Assembly (NCBI GenBank): GCA_011524995.1
Contig: WTJA01000044.1
Coordinates: forward strand, 1 to 34,581
From: Alphaproteobacteria bacterium
Lineage (GTDB): Bacteria > Pseudomonadota > Alphaproteobacteria > Puniceispirillales > Puniceispirillaceae
DNA length: 34,581 nt
Direction: 5' to 3'
The notes under the pieces were generated by a model, which was not told the origin of the DNA, searched no databases, and was given only the letters and a program-made list of their open reading frames with translations. Position 1 is the first letter of the stretch. Each line of letters opens with the position of its first letter. Shown in pieces: positions 28,697 to 34,581 of this stretch. The position numbers and the translations under genes were made by a program.

Positions 28697-28756
28697 ATCT
28701 GCCTCGTTAAAAGGCTTTATCAATGAGATAAGCCAAACGATGCTATAAAAAATCAG

Positions 28757-28789
28757 TTAGGGGTTGGCGTTCTGTACGTTAACCCCTAA
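28757..28789 (+). repeat. Inverted repeat between tig and clpP
   Basis: TTAGGGGTT and AACCCCTAA form a perfect 9-bp stem with a 15-base loop, starting about 60 bases after the tig stop. No T-run follows, so it is a poor terminator. The right arm overlaps the first copy of an 18-bp tandem repeat. It may be an mRNA stabiliser or an operator. Confidence 0.5.
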
Positions 28790-28820
28790 ATTTATGGTAG
28801 CGCCTAAATTTATGGTAGCG
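28785..28820 (+). repeat. Perfect 18-bp tandem duplication upstream of clpP
   Basis: The unit cctaaatttatggtagcg occurs twice head-to-tail (28785-28802 and 28803-28820) with no mismatch, 60 bases before the clpP start. This is either a recent duplication or two operator copies. Confidence 0.9.
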
Positions 28821-28879
28821 AATGATTAACCGCGTTATGATGAACATCACTTCAGTTTAGTTAAGAGTAAGAGACGATA

Positions 28880-29500
28880 ATGTTGCCTTTTGATACACCC
28901 GAACAATCAGCCCTTATCCCTATGGTCATCGAACAGACCAGCCGCGGTGAGCGCTCATTCGATATTTATTCTCGTCTTTTAAAAGAGCGTATCATTTTCT
29001 TAAATGGCCCTGTTGAAGATAATATGGCCTCAGTTATTTGCGCCCAGCTACTATTCTTAGAATCTGAAAATCCAACCAAAGATATCTATATGTATATCAA
29101 CTCGCCTGGCGGTGTTGTGACATCTGGCCTCGCGATTTATGACACAATGGAATATATCCGCCCAGATGTGGCGACCGTCTGCATGGGGCAAGCGGCCTCA
29201 ATGGGATCCTTGCTACTCACCGCTGGTGCGGCCGGCAAGCGCTATTGCCTTCCCAATGCGCGGATTATGACTCACCAGCCATCAGGCGGTTTCCAAGGCC
29301 AAGCCACTGATATCGAAATCCATGCCAGAGAAATCATTAACCTGCGTGGTCGCCTCAATGGCATCTACACCAAACATACAGGTCAAACTCTGAAGCAAAT
29401 TGAGAAGATTATGGAGCGTGATACCTTTATGTCTCCTGAAGAAGCCAAATCGCTGGGTTTGATTGATGAGGTGGTATCGCAACGTCCTAAGGCAGAATAA
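28880..29500 (+). CDS. clpP: ATP-dependent Clp protease proteolytic subunit
   Basis: ClpP forms the two-ring tetradecameric serine protease chamber fed by ClpX or ClpA. The 206-residue protein has the Ser-His-Asp triad: Ser in [11 protein letters not shown], His in IMTHQPSGG, and Asp in the following helix-strand region. It also has the oxyanion loop [11 protein letters not shown]. The short N-terminal propeptide form is typical. AAGAGACG precedes the ATG. It lies between tig and clpX; ClpX works as its unfoldase. In Caulobacter this protease clears CtrA, whose homologue is also in the window. Confidence 0.98.
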   Translation: MLPFDTPEQSALIPMVIEQTSRGERSFDIYSRLLKERIIFLNGPVEDNMASVICAQLLFLESENPTKDIYMYINSPGGVVTSGLAIYDTMEYIRPDVATVCMGQAASMGSLLLTAGAAGKRYCLPNARIMTHQPSGGFQGQATDIEIHAREIINLRGRLNGIYTKHTGQTLKQIEKIMERDTFMSPEEAKSLGLIDEVVSQRPKAE

Positions 29501-29524
29501 GCCCCTAAATTAGGAAAAAAATCT

Positions 29525-29550
29525 TTCAGACAGCTTTTTTGTTGTCTGAA
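29525..29550 (+). repeat. Stem-loop between clpP and clpX
   Basis: TTCAGACA and TGTCTGAA form a perfect 8-bp stem around a T-rich ten-base loop, 25 bases after the clpP stop. It lacks a trailing T-run, so it may attenuate or stabilise the clpP message rather than end it. Confidence 0.45.
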
Positions 29551-29639
29551 GTTATTGCCCGAGACTAGACTGATGATGAGGGATAGGGGGCAGGATAGAC
29601 GCAACAGGGTATCCTGTAGCACAAAAGAAGGAGCCACCA

Positions 29640-30893
29640 ATGGCGAAAACAACAGGTGACGACAGCAAATCAACGCTCTTTTGCTCATTTTGCGGCAAGA
29701 GCCAGCATGAAGTGCGGAAATTGATTGCGGGTCCAACTGTTTTCATTTGTGACGAATGTGTTGAGCTTTGCATGGATATCATCCGTGAAGAGCATAAAGG
29801 GTCACTGCCAAAAGGGCATGATGGGGTTCCAACACCTGCGGATATCAACAAAGTCCTTGATGACTATGTCATTGGTCAGGCAAAAGCCAAGCGTGTTTTA
29901 TCTGTCGCAGTTCATAACCATTATAAGCGTCTAGCCAATGCAGGTAAGACAGGCGATCTTGAAATCGCAAAGTCAAATATCCTGCTGGTAGGCCCAACAG
30001 GTTGCGGTAAGACACTTCTGGCGCAATCATTGGCGCGGATGCTTGATGTGCCATTTACCATGGCAGATGCGACCACATTGACCGAGGCGGGCTATGTTGG
30101 CGAAGATGTTGAAAATATCATTTTGAAGCTTCTGCAAGCGGCCGACTATAATGTGGAAAAAGCCCAGCGCGGTATCGTCTATATTGACGAGGTTGATAAG
30201 ATTTCTCGTAAATCAGACAACCCTTCCATCACGAGAGATGTATCTGGGGAAGGGGTGCAGCAGGCGCTTTTGAAAATCATGGAAGGCACGGTAGCCTCTG
30301 TGCCGCCACAAGGTGGTCGTAAGCATCCTCAGCAAGAATTCTTGCAAGTTGATACAACAAACATCCTCTTTATCTGTGGCGGTGCCTTTGCTGGCTTGGA
30401 TAAGATGATTGCCGGGCGTAATGCGGGGGCTGGCATCGGCTTTGGGGCTGATGTGCGCGGCCCTGATGATAAGAGCCTGTCTGAGTTATTCTCTGAGCTT
30501 GAGCCGGAAGATCTCATCAAATTTGGTCTCATCCCTGAATTTGTGGGGCGTCTTCCTGTGATCGCGACGCTCGAAGATCTTGATGAAGATGCGCTGGTGC
30601 GGATTTTGACTGAACCGAAGAATGCGCTGACAAAGCAATATAGTGCGCTATTTGATATGGATGATGTGCGTCTCGAATTCCGTGAGGAAGCGTTGCGTGC
30701 CATTGCCCGTAAAGCGATTGAGCGCAAAACGGGGGCTCGCGGCCTGCGCTCCATCATGGAAAGCATCTTGATGGATACGATGTTTGATATCCCAACAGCG
30801 AATGATATCGAAGAAGTCGTGATTAACGAAGAGGTGGTAAATGATAATGCCAAACCTCTCGTGGTGCATGCTGCTAGCCCGAAAAAAGCCTAA
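29640..30893 (+). CDS. clpX: ATP-dependent Clp protease ATP-binding subunit ClpX
   Basis: ClpX is a hexameric AAA+ unfoldase that recognises tagged substrates and threads them into ClpP. The 417-residue protein has the N-terminal zinc-binding domain ([24 protein letters not shown]), Walker [13 protein letters not shown], and Walker [14 protein letters not shown]. It also has the pore loop region with [10 protein letters not shown], the IGFGADV segment near the ClpP-contacting loop, and the sensor-2 arginine in [12 protein letters not shown]. The length is normal. AAGGAG lies about eight bases before the ATG. It sits between clpP and lon, each with a gap of 130-170 bases, so internal promoters are possible. 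Confidence 0.98.
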   Translation: MAKTTGDDSKSTLFCSFCGKSQHEVRKLIAGPTVFICDECVELCMDIIREEHKGSLPKGHDGVPTPADINKVLDDYVIGQAKAKRVLSVAVHNHYKRLANAGKTGDLEIAKSNILLVGPTGCGKTLLAQSLARMLDVPFTMADATTLTEAGYVGEDVENIILKLLQAADYNVEKAQRGIVYIDEVDKISRKSDNPSITRDVSGEGVQQALLKIMEGTVASVPPQGGRKHPQQEFLQVDTTNILFICGGAFAGLDKMIAGRNAGAGIGFGADVRGPDDKSLSELFSELEPEDLIKFGLIPEFVGRLPVIATLEDLDEDALVRILTEPKNALTKQYSALFDMDDVRLEFREEALRAIARKAIERKTGARGLRSIMESILMDTMFDIPTANDIEEVVINEEVVNDNAKPLVVHAASPKKA

Positions 30894-31064
30894 AATAAGG
30901 GGGTGCCATTATAACGGCGCCTTCCTTGTCTTTGCGGCTCTCTTGCAAGCCTTTGGTTTGTGACTGGTGGAAAAAGTAAAAACAATGTGCCTCGCCTCTT
31001 GAAGTTGAGGCGCTGAACACACATTTCCAAAGAATAGACTTTGGTAAATGGGGAACCTATTAAA

Positions 31065-33464
31065 ATGTCTGAAACCACTGCTCATGTCCTGCCAGTTTTG
31101 CCACTGCGTGATATTGTTGTCTTTCCGCATATGATCGTGCCGCTTTTTGTGGGTCGTGAAAAGTCAGTGAAAGCGCTTGAAGCTGTAATGGCAGAGAATA
31201 AGCAGATTTTGCTTTTGACGCAGCGTGATGCCGCAACCGAAGACCCGCAGCAATCAGATATGTATGAAATGGGCACGCTTGGCCATATTCTGCAATTATT
31301 GAAATTGCCGGATGGCACGGTCAAAGTGTTGGTCGAAGGCACTTGCCGCGCGCAAATTACCTCATTCCATGAAAATTCTGAATTTATGGCAGCCGAATTC
31401 ATCGAATTGCCAGATGATGATAATCCTGAATCTGAAGTTGTCGCGATGGGACGCGCTGCGGTTCAGCAATTTGAAAATTACATCAAATTGAATAAGAAGA
31501 TCGCATCTGAAGTGATGGTCTCTGTGAACCAGATTGAAGAGCCATCTAAGATCGCAGATACGCTGGCATCTCATTTGTCGGTTAAGATTGAGGAAAAGCA
31601 GGATTTGCTTGATCAAACCTCAGTCAAAGACCGTCTCGAAGCCATTTTCACAATGATGGAAGGCGAGATGTCTGTCCTCCAGGTGGAAAAACGCATTCGC
31701 AATCGCGTCAAGCGCCAGATGGAAAAGACACAGCGCGAATATTATTTGAATGAGCAAATGAAAGCCATTCAGAAAGAATTGGGCGAGGGCGAGGATGGCC
31801 GCAGTGAATTAGACGAGCTGGAAGCCAAAATCGAAGAGCGCCGCATGCCAAAAGAGGCTAAGGAAAAAGCGCAAGCTGAGCTGAAAAAGCTGCGCAATAT
31901 GGGGCCAATGAGTGCCGAAGCCACTGTGGTGCGCAATTATCTTGATTGGATGACTGATGTGCCGTGGAAAAAGGCCTCTCGTCTCAAGAATGATATTCAG
32001 GAATCACGCGCGATTCTGGATGCTGACCATTATGGCCTAGAAAAGGTGAAAGAGCGCATTATTGAATATCTTGCCGTGCAATCACGGACAAAGAAGCTCA
32101 AAGGCCCGATCTTGTGTCTCGTCGGACCGCCTGGCGTTGGTAAAACATCCTTGGGTAAGTCAATTGCCAAAGCAACAGGCCGTAAATTCGTGCGCATGGC
32201 GCTTGGCGGTGTCAGAGACGAAGCTGAGATTAGAGGCCATCGCCGGACATATATCGGCGCGATGCCGGGCAAAATTGTGCAAGGCATGAAGAAGGTAGGG
32301 ACAAATAACCCTCTCTTTTTGTTGGATGAGATTGATAAGCTTGGTGCCGATTGGCGCGGTGACCCGTCTTCAGCTTTGCTTGAAGTGTTAGACCCAGCCC
32401 AGAATAATACATTCCAGGATCACTACCTTGAAGTGGATTTTGACTTATCGAATGTCATGTTCATCACGACATCAAACAGCATGAATATGCCGCAACCTTT
32501 GTTAGACCGGATGGAGATCATCAATTTATCTGGCTACACAGAAGATGAGAAGGTGGAAATTGCCAAGCGTCACATGGTGTCAAAGCAGATAGCGGACCAT
32601 GGATTGCGTGACGGTGAGCTGACTATCGAAGATAGCGCGCTGACAGCGATCATTCGTTATTACACGAGAGAAGCTGGTGTGCGTAGCCTTGAGCGAGAAA
32701 TTGCAAAAATCGCACGTAAAGCCGTGACAAAGATTGTGTCAGGTGACGAAGTGACCGTCACGGTGAATGCCGATAATATTACCGACTATCTTGGCGTGAA
32801 ACGCTTCAAATTTGGTGAAATTGATTCTGAGGATCAAGTTGGGATTGTGACAGGCCTTGCTTGGACACAAGTCGGCGGTGAATTATTGCAGGTAGAAGCT
32901 GTTAAAGTGCCTGGAAAAGGGCGCGTCACTGCGACTGGTAAATTGGGCTCAGTGATGAAAGAATCAATTCAGGCCTCTGAATTTTTCATTAAATCACGTG
33001 CCAATTCCTTTGGTATTAGCCAAACGCGCGCTGATAAATCTGATATTCACGTGCATGTGCCTGAAGGTGCGACACCAAAAGATGGCCCATCTGCGGGCGT
33101 CGCCATGGTGACAGCGATTGTCTCAGCGCAAACAGGTATCCCTGTGCGCAAAGATGTCGGCATGACAGGGGAGATGACCTTGCGCGGCAGAGTGCTTGCC
33201 ATTGGCGGGCTGAAAGAAAAGCTCCTGGCAGCGCAAAGAGGCGGTATCCGTACGGTATTGATTCCTAAGGAAAATGAAAAGGATTTGGCTGAAATCCCAG
33301 ATAATGTCAAAGAGGATTTAACCATCATCCCTATCACCTACATTGATGAAGCGCTTGAGGCGGCTTTGACTGAGATGCCAAAAGCCCTCACCGAAGAGGA
33401 AGAAGCAGCGATTGCGGCCGAAGCGGCGAAATCAAAGGCTGATTCCGAGCGGGTCACTCATTAG
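31065..33464 (+). CDS. lon: ATP-dependent protease Lon
   Basis: Lon is a soluble AAA+ serine protease that degrades misfolded and regulatory proteins. The 799-residue protein has the LonN substrate-binding domain ([20 protein letters not shown]), a coiled-coil region ([14 protein letters not shown]), Walker [16 protein letters not shown], Walker [13 protein letters not shown], and the proteolytic domain with catalytic Ser in [14 protein letters not shown] and the paired Lys further on. The tail is slightly acidic. The ATG at 31065 has GGGGAA about nine bases upstream. The in-frame start at 31041 adds eight residues before that Shine-Dalgarno. Lon degrades DnaA and CcrM in Caulobacter. Confidence 0.98.
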   Translation: MSETTAHVLPVLPLRDIVVFPHMIVPLFVGREKSVKALEAVMAENKQILLLTQRDAATEDPQQSDMYEMGTLGHILQLLKLPDGTVKVLVEGTCRAQITSFHENSEFMAAEFIELPDDDNPESEVVAMGRAAVQQFENYIKLNKKIASEVMVSVNQIEEPSKIADTLASHLSVKIEEKQDLLDQTSVKDRLEAIFTMMEGEMSVLQVEKRIRNRVKRQMEKTQREYYLNEQMKAIQKELGEGEDGRSELDELEAKIEERRMPKEAKEKAQAELKKLRNMGPMSAEATVVRNYLDWMTDVPWKKASRLKNDIQESRAILDADHYGLEKVKERIIEYLAVQSRTKKLKGPILCLVGPPGVGKTSLGKSIAKATGRKFVRMALGGVRDEAEIRGHRRTYIGAMPGKIVQGMKKVGTNNPLFLLDEIDKLGADWRGDPSSALLEVLDPAQNNTFQDHYLEVDFDLSNVMFITTSNSMNMPQPLLDRMEIINLSGYTEDEKVEIAKRHMVSKQIADHGLRDGELTIEDSALTAIIRYYTREAGVRSLEREIAKIARKAVTKIVSGDEVTVTVNADNITDYLGVKRFKFGEIDSEDQVGIVTGLAWTQVGGELLQVEAVKVPGKGRVTATGKLGSVMKESIQASEFFIKSRANSFGISQTRADKSDIHVHVPEGATPKDGPSAGVAMVTAIVSAQTGIPVRKDVGMTGEMTLRGRVLAIGGLKEKLLAAQRGGIRTVLIPKENEKDLAEIPDNVKEDLTIIPITYIDEALEAALTEMPKALTEEEEAAIAAEAAKSKADSERVTH

Positions 33465-33485
33465 GATTTGTTGTCAATAGATAAA

Positions 33486-33519
33486 TCTGCGTGAAAACCG
33501 CAGAAACGCTAAGTTTTTT
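33486..33519 (+). terminator. Possible weak terminator after lon
   Basis: TCTGCG and CGCAGA pair around a seven-base loop, but the T-run begins about nine bases after the stem. It may only partly stop transcription before hup. Confidence 0.35.
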
Positions 33520-33521
33520 TG

Positions 33522-33551
33522 TTGACCACCTGCGCGGGCTGTGGCTACCAT
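33522..33551 (+). promoter_or_regulatory. Candidate hup promoter
   Basis: TTGACC (33522-33527) and TACCAT (33546-33551) stand 18 bases apart, about 45 bases before the hup start. The -35 is good and the -10 moderate. Confidence 0.5.
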
Positions 33552-33596
33552 CAGAACACAAATTTGTATTAACCATTTCAAGCTAGGGGGCATCCC

Positions 33597-33872
33597 ATGA
33601 ATAAAAATGATCTTGTATCTGCGGTTGCAGAAGGTTCAGGTCTTTCAAAGGCAGACGCAGGCCGTGCTGTTGACGCAGTTTTCGCAAGCATCGAAGGCGC
33701 TTTGAAGAGCGGTGATGAAGTACGTATCGTTGGTTTTGGTTCATTCTCAGTTGCACATCGTGCAGCAAGCACAGGCCGTAACCCACGCACAGGCGAAACA
33801 ATCCAGATTGCCGCATCAAAGCAGCCAAAGTTCAAAGCTGGTGCGCCATTGAAGGCAGCTGTAAATAGCTAA
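33597..33872 (+). CDS. hup: DNA-binding protein HU
   Basis: HU is a small, abundant nucleoid protein that bends DNA and is active as a dimer. The 91-residue protein is full length. It has the N-terminal helices (MNKNDLVSAVAEGSGLSKAD), the core VRIVGFGSFSVAHR, and the DNA-binding arm with AASTGRNPRTGETIQI, ending in KQPKFKAGAPLKAAV. The Arg-Asn-Pro tip is present, which wedges into bent DNA. A GGGGG stretch precedes the ATG. The position after lon and before tRNA-Val is the usual alphaproteobacterial order. Confidence 0.97.
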   Translation: MNKNDLVSAVAEGSGLSKADAGRAVDAVFASIEGALKSGDEVRIVGFGSFSVAHRAASTGRNPRTGETIQIAASKQPKFKAGAPLKAAVNS

Positions 33873-33892
33873 ATTTTTTGCTTTATTTTTCT

Positions 33893-33928
33893 GCGCTGAC
33901 TAGTTATAAGCTGGTCAGCGCTTTCTAT
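33893..33928 (+). terminator. Terminator after hup
   Basis: An 11-bp stem (GCGCTGACTAG with CTGGTCAGCGC, one G-T pair) with a seven-base loop, followed by TTTCTATT. It starts about 20 bases after the hup stop. Confidence 0.8.
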
Positions 33929-33942
33929 TGGCGACTTATGAC

Positions 33943-34018
33943 GGGTGGTTAGCTCAGCTGGGAGAGCAACTGGTTTACACCCAGTAGGTCGGGGGTTCGA
34001 GCCCCTCACCACCCACCA
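33943..34018 (+). tRNA. tRNA-Val (TAC)
   Basis: It folds as a cloverleaf: acceptor GGGTGGT/ACCACCC, D-arm AGCTCAGCTGGGAGAGC, anticodon stem ACTGG/CCAGT with anticodon TAC, a T-arm with GGTTCGAGCC, discriminator A and encoded CCA. It is 76 bases long. Confidence 0.97.
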
Positions 34019-34072
34019 TAAGGTCTTGCTAAATTGCCCTTGGGCCATGCGTTTCCCTTTGAAAATATATGT

Positions 34073-34104
34073 TTATGCTTGTCAGATTCAGTGAATAAGC
34101 ATAA
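34073..34104 (+). repeat. Inverted repeat upstream of the small gene
   Basis: TTATGCTT and AAGCATAA form a perfect 8-bp pair separated by 16 bases, about 90 bases before the 53-codon gene. The spacing suits an operator better than a tight hairpin. Confidence 0.35.
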
Positions 34105-34193
34105 GATTCAAAAAGATAGCTTAAAATTGTGTCGGCTTCGGCACCTTACAGTACTGGTAGCAAGTTTGCGCTAGTGCAATGTGGAGAGCGAAA

Positions 34194-34355
34194 ATGAAAA
34201 CAAAAGAATTTTTAAAGCTCAAAATGAAATATTTTTCTCATTTAGCGAAAGATAAATTGGGCAAAGCTGATAAAGAGCGCCGCATTTTGTTAGCAGAAAC
34301 AGCGCGCCGTGCAGCAGAGGGCCGCAAGATTAAGGCCACTCATAATTATCGGTAG
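34194..34355 (+). CDS. Small basic protein of unknown function (53 aa)
   Basis: I do not recognise this protein. It encodes 53 residues, starting MKTKEFLKLKMKYFSHLAKD and ending in ATHNYR. It is rich in Lys, Arg and Ala and predicted mostly helical by eye, with no signal peptide or membrane segment. The region from about residue 20 to 45 is highly charged (KADKERR, AETARRAAEGRK). Three points support a real gene: GGAGAG seven bases or so before the ATG, a strong terminator 30 bases after the stop, and an isolated place between two tRNA genes with nothing else to explain the terminator. It may bind nucleic acid or a ribosomal partner, but that is a guess from charge alone. Confidence 0.7.
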   Translation: MKTKEFLKLKMKYFSHLAKDKLGKADKERRILLAETARRAAEGRKIKATHNYR

Positions 34356-34382
34356 TGATGATTTAAAAAAACTAATCACGTA

Positions 34383-34411
34383 AAAACACCCTTCGCGGGT
34401 GTTTTTTTATT
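34383..34411 (+). terminator. Terminator after the 53-aa gene
   Basis: AACACCC and GGGTGTT form a 7-bp stem with a TTCGC loop, followed by a run of T residues. A-residues before the stem may extend the pairing. Confidence 0.92.
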
Positions 34412-34449
34412 TTTGTGACAAATAGCTGAATTTTCATGCATATTTTTGC

Positions 34450-34479
34450 TTGCATCTTTCAGTTGCTTTGCGTTATACC
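34450..34479 (+). promoter_or_regulatory. Candidate tRNA-Asp promoter
   Basis: TTGCAT (34450-34455) and TATACC (34474-34479) are 18 bases apart, or 17 if the -10 is read as TTATAC. The -10 ends about 35 bases before the tRNA. Confidence 0.5.
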
Positions 34480-34514
34480 ATGCGCACCGCAGCAAGATGC
34501 GATTGTCATATTGC

Positions 34515-34581
<67 letters not shown>

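Noticed and set aside
30329-30853. Minus-strand open frame of 174 codons opposite clpX
   Set aside because: It is a shadow of a fully conserved gene and no protein family is seen.

Overview
The window looks like a chromosomal backbone segment of a marine alphaproteobacterium of moderate GC content (below 50% by eye). The cell-cycle regulators CtrA and GcrA, the DksA form that has lost its zinc cysteines, the order recA-alaS-icd, and the run tig-clpP-clpX-lon-hup followed by tRNA-Val and tRNA-Asp are all alphaproteobacterial. A SAR116-type (Puniceispirillum-like) organism is my best guess. It rests on gene content and remembered similarity, not on a search.

Layout. 1-2.3 kb (minus): an NAD-dependent formate dehydrogenase of the two-subunit FDH1 type, cut by the window edge, then a DUF3553 protein. 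2.6-5.3 kb: ctrA (minus) diverging from dksA (plus), with a perfect CtrA-type box between them, then a short soluble histidine kinase in the place where many alphaproteobacteria carry cckA. 5.5-11.4 kb: recA, alaS, then convergent icd and a LOG-family gene. 11.6-14.5 kb: a membrane-anchored LysM protein, a phosphatidylserine decarboxylase-like protein without recognisable catalytic residues, a CDP-alcohol phosphatidyltransferase, and msrB. 14.5-21.3 kb: an EF-hand protein, a shikimate dehydrogenase-like gene, gcrA overlapping pepN, an RhlE-type helicase and an alpha/beta hydrolase. 21.3-26.6 kb (minus): parE, the glnB-glnA nitrogen operon and a PLP aminotransferase. 26.7-34.6 kb (plus): tRNA-His, tRNA-Leu, the proteostasis run tig-clpP-clpX-lon, hup, tRNA-Val, a 53-residue unknown gene and a truncated tRNA-Asp.

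How the genes work together. Most are housekeeping: SOS and recombination, translation, protein quality control, nitrogen sensing and the TCA cycle. Three parts stand out. First, the regulatory cluster of ctrA and the stripped-down kinase, with inverted repeats and possible Shine-Dalgarno sequestration ahead of the kinase. Second, the operon pairing a degenerate decarboxylase-like protein with a CDP-alcohol phosphatidyltransferase whose AR motif reads AC. Third, a trigger factor carrying both a His/Asp repeat and a histone-H1-like Lys/Ala tail. I found no CRISPR array, insertion sequence, prophage or rRNA. The window does not look like an island, and I did not find a clear new multi-gene defence or mobile system.
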